From assembly GCA_905147135.1 (NCBI GenBank), contig LR990059.1:15337001-15401000 (forward strand): 64,000 bases of DNA. The letters are read 5' to 3'. The DNA is from Blastobasis lacticolella. Its lineage: Eukaryota > Arthropoda > Insecta > Lepidoptera > Blastobasidae. The notes under the pieces are model-generated. The model did not search any database and had not been told where the DNA came from. It saw only the letters and a program-made list of their open reading frames with translations. The position numbers and the translations under genes were made by a program. Shown one piece after another: positions 1-45,618 of this stretch (positions are counted from its first letter, which is position 1; every line of letters starts with the position of its first letter).

Positions 1-75
1 CGTCGCAGGCAAAAGCTGGTCATCAATAATGTAGTTAATGCCAGACCAGGAATATATGAGGTCTGTGAAGAGTGA
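1..75 (+). CDS. possible terminal exon of an upstream gene
   Basis: A frame open from the first base runs 24 codons and ends in TGA at 73-75, with last residues IYEVCEE. It could be the 3' end of a + strand gene lying left of the window. I do not recognise the protein, it does not look like MBIP, and so short an open frame can be chance. Confidence 0.2.
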   Translation, partial: RRRQKLVINNVVNARPGIYEVCEE

Positions 76-359
76 CAAGAGGGAGCTACTGTTGCTGTAG
101 CCAAAGTAAGGACTTAGTTCTAAAAAAATCCGCAAAATAGTAATATAGTAATAATAGTTAATTTTGCGGATTTTTTGGAAGTCTCCAATTCATGATACCA
201 AGGTATGCATGTGCTCGTGCTAACAAACAACTTTTACTACAGCATCAACTCTGAAATTGCAAAAAATTCAGCTGTTTCATACATTTTGAAAGAATTCGTT
301 TTCGATTTTGTAGCTGATTTGTTTATTGCGATTTCAGAATGGATGCCGCATAGTAAACT

Positions 360-535
360 AGCTGGTCCGCCGCGACTTCGTTCGCATGTTGTCGTACCCT
401 ATAAACCTTCCTCTTGAATCACTCTATCTATTCCTGAAAACCGCATTAAGATCCGTTGCGTAGTTTAAGATCCAAGCTTACTTACAGAGGGACAGGTAGC
501 GGGAAGCGACTTTGTTTTATACTAAGTATTTATGT
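360..535 (+). repeat. interspersed repeat, family A copy 1
   Basis: It runs from a CGCGACTTCGTTCGCATG stretch through 'cttcctcttgaatcactc' and 'aaccgcattaagatccg' to 'gaagcgactttgttttata'. The same order of blocks returns at 42683-42842 and, in part, at 63742-63832. Such copies are common in moth and butterfly genomes. No coding potential is seen. Confidence 0.6.
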
Positions 536-952
536 TGTTTATTATCACGAACCAATGCATACGATACGCTTTGGTATCATGCATTTGAGGTCACTCTGTA
601 TATTCCTGGGTAGACTATACATAGTACCTCTATATGCATGCAATATTACTTTTAATTCTACCAATTTATTTTGTTAAAACCTAACCTAGCCTCATAATCT
701 CATTATTAGTACATAATATTTTGTATGTATTTTATGAATTTAGCTTAAATATTATAGTTCCTGTTCACTTAAGAACTATGGTCTCATCTCGCCGTCATTT
801 TAATCGGTACTATTTATTTTAGAACTTGTTGACCTTGTTATAGAGTTGTTTTTATCTAAGCTGTAGTTGTTTATTTACGAAGTACATATTATATTTCTTC
901 TTATACTTATTTAGGATGGATTCTCAATTGCTCGGATTCCCCAGCTAGGGCC
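536..952. other. AT-rich non-coding stretch
   Basis: I see no gene-like frame, splice-flanked exon or terminal repeat here. It lies upstream of the first recognised MBIP exon, so an MBIP 5' exon could be hidden in it, but none could be identified. Confidence 0.4.
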
Positions 953-1161
953 AGGGCCTATTCCCGCGCTGTGACATCTCGAATTCGACATTTTTTTGCC
1001 ATAAATCTCCATTAATAATGACATTGAAATGTCTATTGCAGCAGACATTTAAATGTCTAAATGTCCACATTTTAATGTCTGTTTTCTCAACTATCTATAC
1101 TAAGATTTGTGACTAGATAAATTGTCGAATTTGCGATATCACAGCGCGAAAATTGCCCCCT
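953..1161. mobile_element. MITE with about 30-bp terminal inverted repeats
   Basis: The left end (gggcctattcccgcgctgtga, then atctcgaattcgaca) is matched in inverted form by the right end (tgtcgaatttgcgat, then atcacagcgcg and aattgccccc). The interior is AT-rich with repeated ATGTCT words and no coding frame. This is a non-autonomous DNA transposon; superfamily not determined. Confidence 0.6.
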
Positions 1162-2077
1162 TGATTTTTAATCTAGCAACAGGTTTTTCTTGCAATTTTG
1201 TTTGGTATTTTTAAGTACGATAGTTATTTATATTTTTACCTACGCTGTTATTAACTCAGAACACTATTTGGCAATAAATAAATAAATATATATCTAGTTA
1301 CATAGAACAAATCTCGTGTGATATTACACGCTTTTTATGCTATAGGGACAGGGTAAATAGAATTTAGAATAAAAACTTACATAATTAATAATTATAGTTA
1401 TTTGTTTTAAAAAGTGAACACCTACCTTCTGTAAAACAGATTATGTTGAAAATAAACTGTTGTAGTTACCATTTTTTTTTTTTTGTTTTCTTTTATTATA
1501 AAGTCGTTACCTAATTAATTTAGTAATATTTAAGTGTTTACGGTAATAATATATGATGTGGCTTCGCAGCCTTGTACATATCGTAAAATTATTCTTCATA
1601 TTTTGGTAAGAACCAAATACTTAGCAGAAAAATATACTTTTGGCCATTTGATAGTGGCATATTGACTTTGTTGTTAGGAACACTATAAATCCTATACTAC
1701 TATAAAATCTTGACACTAGACATATATGTGACTCAGCCCAACTGGGCCATGTACTTTTGTACCACTATCTGGCAAACAAGCGCGTTAGGCCGGCCATGGT
1801 AAGCAGTTACTAGGACGATGATTTAATATTAATAATCTATCTTTGTTTGAGCCAGTGTTAATGAGCCTCAACCTGGTAAGACCATGCCTAATCTCGGGCA
1901 CCGCTACACCGAGCAGGAACGTGTTTGTTACAAAAATCACCCCGGTCACCTGATGGAAAGTGGTCACTGCAGTTTTTGCAAGGAATAATAAACGACCACA
2001 CAAACTTCAGCAGTTTATAATGTTAGTAGGCTATGTCTGGTAGTCTAGTGAAACAGCAGAGGTGTACATACTTGCAG
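1162..2077. other. non-coding stretch left of MBIP exon
   Basis: AT-rich DNA with poly-T near 1472 and no supported exon. The last bases before 2078 form the splice acceptor of the first MBIP exon recognised here. Confidence 0.4.
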
Positions 2078-2178
2078 GCCCGAACGAGGCGGTCGACAAG
2101 AGCCTCGTCCAGATCACGGTCTCCAACGAGGAGTTGCAGCAGAGGATCCAGAGCTTCATCGCCAGGAAACGGGAGCAG
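2078..2178 (+). CDS. MBIP: MBIP exon (first recognised)
   Basis: Acceptor 'catacttgcag' and donor gtgggg. The exon starts with two bases of a split codon and ends on a codon boundary. It encodes the coiled segment with EELQQRIQSFIARKREQ. Confidence 0.88.
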
Positions 2179-5100
2179 GTGGGGATAATTAAACAATAAA
2201 ATAAATTACTTACTAAATTATATACTGCTCAAATAAATGACCTTCAAAAGGGGCAGGTCAGGCAGGAGTACCCTCACCCGGTGTAAATGTATGAAAAAAA
2301 TTATAAATATGGATGAGGCAAAAGGGGTGTGTGAGGATCGTAGCTTGTAGCAGTCGATAGTCTCCGCCTACCCCTGTGGGATACGGGCGTGAGTTTGTAT
2401 GTATGTATGTATTTGAAAAATCCGTATAAATTAATAAAACAAACTACCCCGAATCGTGGTGAAAGCACTGTACAGGTTCCGACCCATAAAAACACGCTGG
2501 GCGGTTTTTGAAGTATGAGAATAAAATATACTCGTGTTCTATGGTGTGCAATAAAGAGTTTTGTATTGTATGGTATTGTATACTCGGTATAAATTGGTTG
2601 TATGGAGGGGCTAAACATATCCCCCTCCATTGTTCAGCGTTTTCTGAATTTCTCAACGTTTCTTATACGTGACGGGAACTATACGTGGATATACAAATGG
2701 ACAAGTAGGTCACTGTAAATGAGGGCTTCCTGCCATGCCATGAAATAGGTCCATATGAATAGTCTGTCTATCTGCTTATGAATAAAAATCATTAGCCACC
2801 AAAACCTGCCCGTAACTGTTCACGAACTTGAGCCTTTTGCACGGTTAGAAGGTAGGTTTGACATCGCAGCGTTTTGAAATACACAATAGAAAAAACATTG
2901 CTACCGACTAGCCTATCCACGAAGTTCCAAGCTAGTCTACGGTCTATTTAAGAAGCCAATTGCTTCATTGCTATTATATTGCGATTAACGATCGGATTTA
3001 TTTATATTCCAAGCATTCAAAAACGAGCAGACAGCGCACCTGATGGTAAACGGTAACTGTCGCCCAAAACATCTACGATTCATGCGTTTAAAATCTGTCC
3101 AGACTGACTTGTCTTATTTGGTTATGGAAATAATGTATTTCAATGGATAATTTGCGACAGTATTACTTGAACTTAACATTCTATGTGTTTCTTCTAAGAC
3201 ATCTATACACAATGTACGTAGCGTGATTGATAAGACAAGTCGTGATTTTGGACATTGTTTGTTCACCAAATAAGACAAGTCAGCCTGGACAGATCATAGG
3301 TTGCAGGCAACAAAAATGCAGAATGGCAGGTGCGTTGTCACTGTGACGACTAAGCTGAAAAGCCTTATGCCTGTAATTGCGCTGGCTTATTATCCTTCAA
3401 ACCGGAACACAATGCAAGCATTGTTGCTTGGCGGCAGAAATAGATAAGGCGGTGGTGCACACTCAGGCGGTCTCCTCAGGCTTCACAGAAGTCTACCAAA
3501 TGATAATTTTGTCGGCTACGTTCGGGCAGCTTCGCAATACTGCGCTGATCTGCAAGCGCTGGCCGAACGTTGCCGACAAGTTCTGAAACAGTTGAATCGC
3601 TATGAAACGATTGGCAGCTTGATTAGACCGGCTGGCTCGTCCACCCGACAATTCTTGACCCTCCTGTTGTTACGGATGTCATTGGGCGGCGGTTCACTGA
3701 TCGCTTACCATCAGGTGAAAAAAAATTACCTACGAACTACCCGTAGATAGTTATCGATAGTTTGTTACCAAAGGTTGCCTGGAAGAACTCGCTTTAAGCG
3801 ATAAGTCCGCCTGTTGTATTCTCTGTTGCTACAGATATGTACCGACGACTGTATCCTGTATTTATGCAATAAAGTGTTTATTCATTCATTCATACTAGCC
3901 TTGACCGTTGCAGGTGGACCTGAACAACGTGTGCGACTTCGCGGGCGCGGCGGAGGATGGGTGCGCGCGCGTGCGCATGCAGTTCGTGCGCCGCCAGGGC
4001 TCCAAGGGACACCTCAAAGGTTCGTCGTTTATGTCTGCTAATTCACCTTGGGTGTGAGTAGTGTTAGGGAGGTATCAGGGAACAGGTCCCGCAGGAAGCG
4101 CCAGGATGCCGAAGTCTAGGCAAAGCGGAGAAATAAAGAGCAAGCAGCCAACATGTAAAAATTGCCTAATTCCATAATACATAGTGTAAATTAAAGTTGC
4201 TTTCCGCATCTGCCTGTCTGTATCTCCCCCAAGTCCTCCAAAACCACGCAACGAATTTTGATGTAGTTTCCAATATAATTTTGAGTATTTCTTCCGTTTA
4301 CGTTTTCTCGCTTATCGCGCGCTAGAACACACTTATGCTAGCCGTGCTGTATTTCTACCTACATTAATTTAAAAATAAAATTGCATTTGTACCCCCCAGT
4401 TCGCCGTGTCCACAACGAGTGGGGCCCCCAAACCGTGGCCCCCCGCGCTCCCGAGGCCCCTTCTACCCCCGGGCTACCTGTCGGCATAGCAGAACGCGTG
4501 GCCGCGGCAGAGAGCTACCTGGCCATGCAACCGGTCCCCAGAGACGTGTATCAGAGACTGAAGGCTATAGAAGATAGGATAGCGGCCCTGGAGGCTGTTT
4601 CGCCGGAGTATGCGCAGTTTTGGGTGAGATTTTGATGTTTTTTTTTTGTTGTGATCCGTCTATGATCTGTCCAGACTAGGGCTTGCAAATATTCAAAATC
4701 TGGAATTAGGGTTTTAACTACATTTTTAATGTAAGTTTGTTTAATTGGCCGTTAGTTAATGTATCTAAATGAGCGTGAAATGGATTTCTACATGTTTTTA
4801 ATAAAAAACAAAGCAATGAAAAAAAAATCGCAAATCGCAAAACAACGTCATCGATAGTTTTTTTTATTTAATTTATTATATTTTAAGCTATAGAAAACCT
4901 TTTGCCGCACTTTTGAATACATTTACTAAGAGAATCATAATCATATCAGCCATAAGGCCTCCCCCAGAGATCTCCACAAAGGCCGGTCCTGTGCTTTCCG
5001 CATCCAGCTGGTACCTGCGATCCTTACCAGGTCGTCGGTCCACCTTGTGGGAGGCTTACGCACGCTGCGTCTTTCGGTACTTGGTCGCCACTCGAGAACT

Positions 5101-6574
5101 TTACTGCCCCATCGGCCATCTGTACTTCGGGCTATGTGCCCTGCCCACTGCCACTTCAGTCTGGCAATCTTTAGAGCTATGTCGGTGACCTTGGTTCGCT
5201 TGCGGATTTCCTCATTTCTGATTTGACCGCGCATCGAGAATCCGAGCATAGCTCTTTCCATTGCCTTTTGGGTAACAGTGAGTTTTCTTATGAGGCTCAT
5301 ACTAACAGTATAAACCATATTTCAATTACTACACATTCAAACGACTGAAAGAATAGAAATATAAATTTAGTAACTCTTGCAAGGCGGGAGTGTAATCGGT
5401 TGCCTTGCCTCGCGGTTCCCTCCCGAGTAGTCCCAAACACAGCACAATACAAAGTACCATGCGAGAGTGAAGAGGGCCCGCCTCGCCTCGTGACACTTCG
5501 CGAGGCTCAGAGTGAGGAGGTAGCATTAGGTCAGTCAGATCCTAAGATTAGGTATTTTATAAGATTAGGATGCTAAACCAATTTTTACTTAAAACAAAAA
5601 AAAAATTAAATCATGAGATAAGTGGTAGTAATTAAAATTGAAAAAAAAAATCAATTTTAAAATTGCATGTAAACTAAAGACATCATATACGACAGACAGT
5701 ATCTCTCATTTTACGTAGAGCAAATTACTCAGGCACGAGTCACCGAGCCTTCGGTGGGTGCGTTCATACGATCCGTTTGATTAAATACCACAAACATAAG
5801 ACACGAGTACGTAACTTCAAATGATTTAAAAATATTCGAATTTTACCTAAATTACTATTCGAATATTGAAATGGTGCGAATATTCGAATCGATTGCAAGC
5901 CCTAGTCCAGACTGACTTGTCTTATTTGGTGAACAAACTATACCCAAAATTACTACTTGCTGTATCAATCATGCTAGAACACTTTGTATAGATTTCATAA
6001 ATTATATACGAAAATGTGAATTTCAACGTACTGTTCAAAATACTGGTGCAAATTATTCAGTTACATACATAATTTCCATAATCAAATATGACAAGGCAGT
6101 GTGCAAATGGACAGATTTTACAATAATATCTACATTTAATGGAAATAAATCTATTCTATTCTAGATTTTGGCACTAGATTCTTACTACTAGATTCTTGGT
6201 AAAGTTCGGTTGTTTTCGAAATCTGCTTTATTAGCAATAAACAAAAAGCATGCCTGTTCATTAGGTTACATTGTATGCCAAATATCGGATAATTAAATAA
6301 TGGTTCCTTTTACTTTTTTATGACAACATTGTAGGTATCGTATAATCATGTCTACTAGAAACAAGAGGAAAAAATACTGACCGGCATTGTTTTTTCTTGT
6401 CCTTGGAACTCAGTACAACATATACTATGTTAACACATAAATTCAATTTGTAATTGTCGTTCCCAGCGCGGTGGTCGGGCGGACGAAGTCAAGGAAGAGC
6501 CTCCAGAGTACGCCTTCTCTGCGGACGACATCGCGCGGAAGATCGAGCAGCTGGAGAGACATGCTAATGTGTGA
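2078..6574 (+). CDS. MBIP: MBIP, ATAC-complex subunit (3' part, 4 exons)
   Basis: MBIP (MAP3K12-binding inhibitory protein 1) is a nuclear subunit of the ATAC histone acetyltransferase complex and was also described as a binding partner of MAP3K12. Exons are 2078-2178, 3914-4019, 4400-4623 and 6467-6574; all joins keep frame, leaving 176 whole codons before TGA at 6572-6574. Family hallmarks seen in order are SLVQITVSNEELQQRIQSFI, VDLNNVCDF, a RRVHNEWGPQTV block, and VPRDVYQRLKAIEDRI followed by LEAVSPEY, then a C-terminal helix IARKIEQLERH. The gene is partial: the first exon begins with two bases of a split codon and no start codon was found in the window. The N-terminal third normally present is therefore missing or in unrecognised exons. 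It converges on SEL1L. A poly-A signal follows at 6609. Confidence 0.92.
2179..3092. other. MBIP intron, left part
   Basis: It holds a short (TATG)n run near 2396-2412 and worn repeat pieces near 3010-3060 ('acgagcagacagcg', also near 55630). No exon was found. Antisense open frames at 2301-2656 have no family resemblance. Confidence 0.4.
3093..3294. mobile_element. MITE with 32-bp TIRs, copy 1
   Basis: The left end ATCTGTCCAGACTGACTTG continues into TCTTATTTGGT and is mirrored at the right end by ACCAAATAAGACAAGTCAG followed by CCTGGACAGAT. The interior of about 140 bp is non-coding. A second, interrupted copy lies at about 4664-6115. Confidence 0.75.
3325..3480 (+). repeat. interspersed repeat, family B copy 1
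   Basis: The blocks 'gtgcgttgtcactgtgac', 'ccttcaaaccggaacaca' and 'attgttgcttggcggcag' recur in the same order at 40835-40985 and 55775-55925. It is probably a fragment of a retroposon. Confidence 0.6.
3511..3581. repeat. short foldback repeat (GTCGGC/CGTTCGG arms)
   Basis: TTGTCGGCTACGTTCGG is mirrored by CCGAACGTTGCCGACAA about 35 bp later. A related, more diverged foldback is at about 15245-15330, so this is a dispersed palindromic element. Confidence 0.5.
3914..4019 (+). CDS. MBIP: MBIP exon
   Basis: Acceptor 'gaccgttgcag', donor AAAG/gttcgt. It encodes VDLNNVCDFAGAAEDGC and the following R-rich stretch ending KGHLK, then one base of a split codon. The DLNNVCDF word matches the conserved NNVREF-type block of the family. 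Confidence 0.88.
4400..4623 (+). CDS. MBIP: MBIP exon, most conserved block
   Basis: The acceptor follows a C-rich tract and the donor is TGG/gtgaga. It carries RRVHNEWGPQTV, a Pro/Ala-rich linker, then VPRDVYQRLKAIEDRIAAL and SPEYAQFW, the signature of MBIP. Confidence 0.93.
4669..5912. mobile_element. hAT-like non-autonomous element inside a MITE
   Basis: The element proper spans 4677-5904 (1228 bp). It starts TAGGGCTTGCAAATATTC and ends GATTGCAAGCCCTA. It is bounded by perfect 8-bp duplications GTCCAGAC at 4669-4676 and 5905-5912. An 8-bp target duplication with TAGGG-type ends fits the hAT superfamily. The target was a copy of the MITE seen at 3093-3294, whose sequence resumes at 5905. 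The element contains no transposase and carries an antisense RTE fragment. Confidence 0.8.
4941..5310 (-). pseudogene. RTE-type retrotransposon 3' fragment
   Basis: The antisense translation contains KAMERAMLGFSMRGQIRNEE, then RTKVTDIA, KWQWAGHIAR and PTRWTDDLVRIAG. This is the C-terminal block usual in insect RTE-like endonuclease/reverse transcriptases. Only this 3' part is present and no RT domain is left. It lies inside the hAT-like element. Confidence 0.85.
6467..6574 (+). CDS. MBIP: MBIP terminal exon
   Basis: Acceptor 'cgttcccag'. It encodes 35 residues including EPPEYAFSADDIARKIEQL and ends HANV-stop. The helical ending matches the C-terminus of MBIP, which has a similar 'LDEKISALKQ' helix. 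Confidence 0.88.
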   Translation, partial: RGGRADEVKEEPPEYAFSADDIARKIEQLERHANV

Positions 6575-6608
6575 TGTGCTGACGCCTTGGGCATTGCGCA
6601 AAATAAGC

Positions 6609-6614
6609 AATAAA
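6609..6614 (+). terminator. MBIP: poly-A signal of MBIP
   Basis: AATAAA lies 34 nt after the MBIP stop codon. No other signal is closer. Confidence 0.6.
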
Positions 6615-6689
6615 TTCGAATGCAATTAGTTAAAGCTTCGTACCCTATTTGTCACCGTATTCGTCCATAGTCAAGTCACTAAAGTTCTG

Positions 6690-6954
6690 CTTTGTGTGAT
6701 ATTTTATTTATTCGTATGGCAAAAATACAATATACGAAAAACACATTTAACTACAAATTTAAATCAAGCGAAGTCAGCCATTTAATTGCTTCGTCACTAA
6801 GGGTGATCAGGTCCTCCGGTGGGCCAAGGTAACTTATGTTAGGGCATTCCGATAGTATGTGCCACATCGACTGGGGAACCCTGGAACTGAATTGAGGAAC
6901 ACTGGGGGGATCCACTCCATCCACAGCGGTGTTTGTAGGAGGCACAAAGGCCAT
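6690..6954 (-). pseudogene. jockey/R1-type retrotransposon 3' remnant
   Basis: The antisense frame has WHILSECPNISYLGPPEDL and ends in DLNL-stop, followed by an AATAAATAAAA tail. The 'H-L-ECP' word is typical for the C-terminal part of insect non-LTR ORF2 proteins. The rest of the element is missing. Confidence 0.55.
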
Positions 6955-7115
6955 GGCCCGTGCGTAGCCTATTTAAGTTGCACCAATCTCGCCTAGATAG
7001 ATCAGATCCCTTGTGTGATATGCAAGAGGACGTAATGTTTTACAAAAGTACATACCAGTCATGCAATACATGGGTGGCCGCGCTACAATATGACACATGT
7101 TATTATGTCGTTTCG

Positions 7116-7334
7116 TGTATTCCCAGAAGTCCCATTGGATTTGTCCCCTGATGGGACTACTGATTTTTTTCCCCAGAGATTCCATTAACTGGACTGCTGG
7201 GAATTTTATTCCCAGAGGTTCCACTGCTGTGTATTGGGATTTTAATTATATATGGGAAATATAACAAAAAACTAATCCGGGTCGAGAATGTAGTCCCATC
7301 ATGGGACAACTCCAATGGGGCTTCTGGGAATACA
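7116..7334. mobile_element. 219-bp foldback MITE with 45-bp TIRs
   Basis: The arms are 7116-7160 and 7290-7334. The left arm starts TGTATTCCCAGAAGTCCCAT and the right arm is its inverted copy with few mismatches. Extra CCCAGAGRTTCCA words lie between the arms. It is non-coding. Confidence 0.75.
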
Positions 7335-8540
7335 TGTGTATGATACTGTTACTAATAAGTTAATAAATTATATTATACTATCTTAGTATTGTTTTTGTTT
7401 TCGACTTCAACCCCGCAATAAAACAACGATTTATTCTTAAATATCTATATTTCACATAGATTTCTTTATGTATTTACAATCTTGTCGCGACGTATAACAT
7501 CGAACGTGACAAAAACTATACACCCATCGTGCTTGACTTCACATTTCGATGATATCTCTACAATTAGTTTAACAAAAAAAGAAAATAATCAGTAATGGCT
7601 AGTGCGTATAATTATTTTGTATGTGCATTATTATTATAGTAAACAAAAATATATTAAAGTAGAATGATGTTTCAAATGGGTCCAAAACTTCAATATCACA
7701 AAACGAGATAACTAGAAAATGCTTTTCTTTGCAAATAGTTTTACAAATTCCATTTTATTAACTTGAAAACTTGAAAATTTATAATAATATTCGTCCCAAA
7801 AGAGCCGTTGTATTAGTTTCACGTTGTTTTGGACCCGAGAAAAACTGATATTGAGTTTGATATTTCAATGAGGATTATTTTAAAGTCTTGCCGATCCAAG
7901 CGAATGAATCGATATTACACTTCTCGATTTTAATAGTGCCACTAAACTGTATAGTCAACAAAATTGGAACTATAGGTACTAGAATGACCGTTTGAAACGC
8001 CCACTTCGTCACCACAAGTGGCCAACGCCGTCAAACTCAACAGATAAGTTGGGCCCCAAGGAAGTTGGTAGGAAAGCTGGAAGCCACAATTCGAATATAA
8101 TATACATATAACATATAATTGAAGATAAGATTCCTGACCCCGAGTAACCTTAGCAAGAGACGGATAGAAACCGAAAACGTTATATCTCCGCAAGTAGAGG
8201 CACCAATGTGAAAAACCAAACTCCACTTATGCCACAAAAATGACTTAGAAAGAGACGTAGCTTAGGGATAATAGCTTCCAATTTTACCTACAACTTTCTT
8301 GTTGGTCCCGCTATACTCGTTCCAATATGTAAAACTGAAGTTCAGACATAATATAGATGTAAGTGATAGTAGTTACCATAACGAAGAAAATGTATGAAAG
8401 TCTAGAATAATTTTAGTAGATGAACTGCGAGTTTATGAGAACTTTGGTCTAATTCAGCATTAGTTACTTTTCAAAATAAATTACAATAACAACAGATACA
8501 AGTCTCAACATTTACAAACACCGATTGAAAATGACGGCAA
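7335..8540. other. MBIP-SEL1L intergenic, no gene seen
   Basis: AT-rich sequence. Antisense open frames at 7942-8237 overlap one another and resemble nothing. No repeat shared with the rest of the window was noticed. Confidence 0.4.
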
Positions 8541-8544
8541 TATG

Positions 8545-8645
8545 CTGCTGTTGTAAATAAATAAATAAATATTCGTGGACAAATTCACACAGCGCCATCT
8601 AGCCCCAAACTAAGCAAAGCTTGTACTTGTAAGGAGTGTGATAGA
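8545..8645 (-). repeat. tail of a tRNA-type SINE (family C)
   Basis: Read on the - strand it contains 'aagctttgcttagtttgggg', 'ctagatggcg' and 'gtgtgaatttgtcca', the same tail as in the fuller copy at 40990-41225. The tRNA-like head is missing. Confidence 0.6.
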
Positions 8646-8746
8646 CAAACAAAACTAGAGCTTGTTATTTCCAGTAGCTCAATTTTATAATTTTCAATCG
8701 TATATGACTCCCTTTTCAATATGTGTCTCTTACTATATTCTTGTTA

Positions 8747-9110
8747 CAGTCTGATAGTGTCCGATCGAAGCTTCGGTTATTTCCGGCCAAAAAACTCTTT
8801 CAGCAAAACCACCGTTCCACAGAAGGTTCCTTGCAAACGTTAATTAATGTCCTTTAATGTTATAATTCACATTATTTCAAAATGTTGTTCTTTTTGACAA
8901 ATAAATTGCTAGGTAATTTTTTATCACCTCTAGATCAAGTAGACTACCTTTCTGTAATATGAAGTAAATATAAACCTTTAATATTAAAGTTTTAAAAGGA
9001 TTTATTTTGTTAATTGTGACTTGTAGCCAATCCTAAACAAACTTTCTTAAGAACTTCAACGGCTTCAGGTCCGGCCAGAAATTGACCTTCGGTCGGACAC
9101 TACAGTCTGG
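8747..9110. mobile_element. hAT-like MITE with 8-bp target duplication
   Basis: The element 8755-9102 starts TAGTGTCCGATCGAAG and ends CTTCGGTCGGACACTA. It is flanked by CAGTCTGA and CAGTCTGG, an 8-bp duplication with one mismatch. The right duplication is also the terminus of the next element, so it landed at that element's end. Confidence 0.65.
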
Positions 9111-9188
9111 CAAGAAAGTCGTGAGAAAGTTGAGGGCGCCACTTGACAGAAATTCATTGTTACAAGAGCGACGTTCTTGCCAGACTAT
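9103..9188. mobile_element. 85-bp foldback MITE
   Basis: CAGTCTGGCAAGAA at the left is mirrored by TTCTTGCCAGACT at the right, with a TA next to each end. The core is 'gagggcgccacttgacag'. It is non-coding and directly abuts the hAT-like MITE. Confidence 0.65.
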
Positions 9189-9559
9189 ACTTTATTACAT
9201 GTTCATTTCTGATATGATAACTGAAATACATGACAACGTGGGATAAGTATATAACTGAAGAACTGTAGCTTCATCCAAATTGTGATTTTGGCTTTGTCAT
9301 AGACCATTCGCTGATTCTTAAAGAAATACATTTTCTAATAACCTCCTCAAAAGACTAACAATTGCTTGTAATCGTAAAGTAGAAGCCAATCGTTATAATT
9401 TTTCACTAATCGCTAACCATAAATAGGTCACACATAGTGCACTGCGTATCTCGGTAATTTCACAAAGTCCTTGGACACATCCTTTGCTGAGTGAGCGAGT
9501 GATCACAAGTGAGCGAATGTAGACACTTCCATTCATAAGCGGGTCTTAACAATGTGACA

Positions 9560-9790
9560 TTATCATCTTGGCGTTAATGTCCCGATTGTGCTCTCGCGTG
9601 CGGGCCCGAGTTCCGCTTTGACCATGATCCAGGATTTGACAGATCAAGTCATTACAGTGGAACGACTGCCACCGTGACCCTGCTGCCAGGGGAACCTGAC
9701 CAGATAGGATCACGGTTACAGATTCAGTCGCCTGAATGTGCAGGTTTCATCACGATGTTTTCCCTCACCGTAAGAGCAATGTATTTAACT
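9560..9790. repeat. interspersed repeat, family D, with retroposon tail
   Basis: 'ttggcgttaatgtcccgatt' and 'gtgctctcgcg' match the foldback at 51640-51800. The adjoining 'tgaatgtgcaggtttc' and 'cacgatgttttcc' block is usual in lepidopteran retroposon tails. Confidence 0.5.
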
Positions 9791-9904
9791 AATGTACATA
9801 ACTCAGAAAGGAGTCATTGGTACATGGGCGTGGGCTTAACAATGGTGTACCTATCACTAATCTACTAATGGAGTACAAAAATATGGTTTCATCATCGTAA
9901 TAGG

Positions 9905-10080
9905 TGAAAGTTTTCGAGATTTCAAAATCCCATAGATGGCGCTAGTAAGTTGTCAAAATACTGCTGTACTATTGGTCAGAAACAACCGCTGTAAAATGAC
10001 GGATCAATTCCAACCAATGATAAGGCTTTATTTTCTCGCTACATCCCACTAGCGTCATCTAGATTCGTGAAATCCCTCAT
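9905..10080. repeat. interspersed repeat, family E copy 1
   Basis: 'gatggcgctagtaagttgt', 'caaaatactgctgt' and 'gtaaaatgacggat' recur at 49100-49300. The ends are partly inverted relative to each other (gatggcgctagt against actagcgtcatct), so it is probably a MITE. It contains the nearest poly-A signal for SEL1L. Confidence 0.55.
10027..10032 (-). terminator. SEL1L: candidate poly-A signal of SEL1L
   Basis: TTTATT (AATAAA on the - strand) lies about 160 nt after the SEL1L stop codon, inside a dispersed repeat. It is the nearest canonical hexamer I found. Confidence 0.35.
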
Positions 10081-10190
10081 TGTTTATACACACATTCACT
10101 TGTTCGCCGAAACGTACGCCCACTTATCCAGTGTACATTCCCCGTCACTCGGTCACTCGTACACCCATTGAGTATCCTTGTATTGGCAAC

Positions 10191-45618
<35,428 letters not shown>

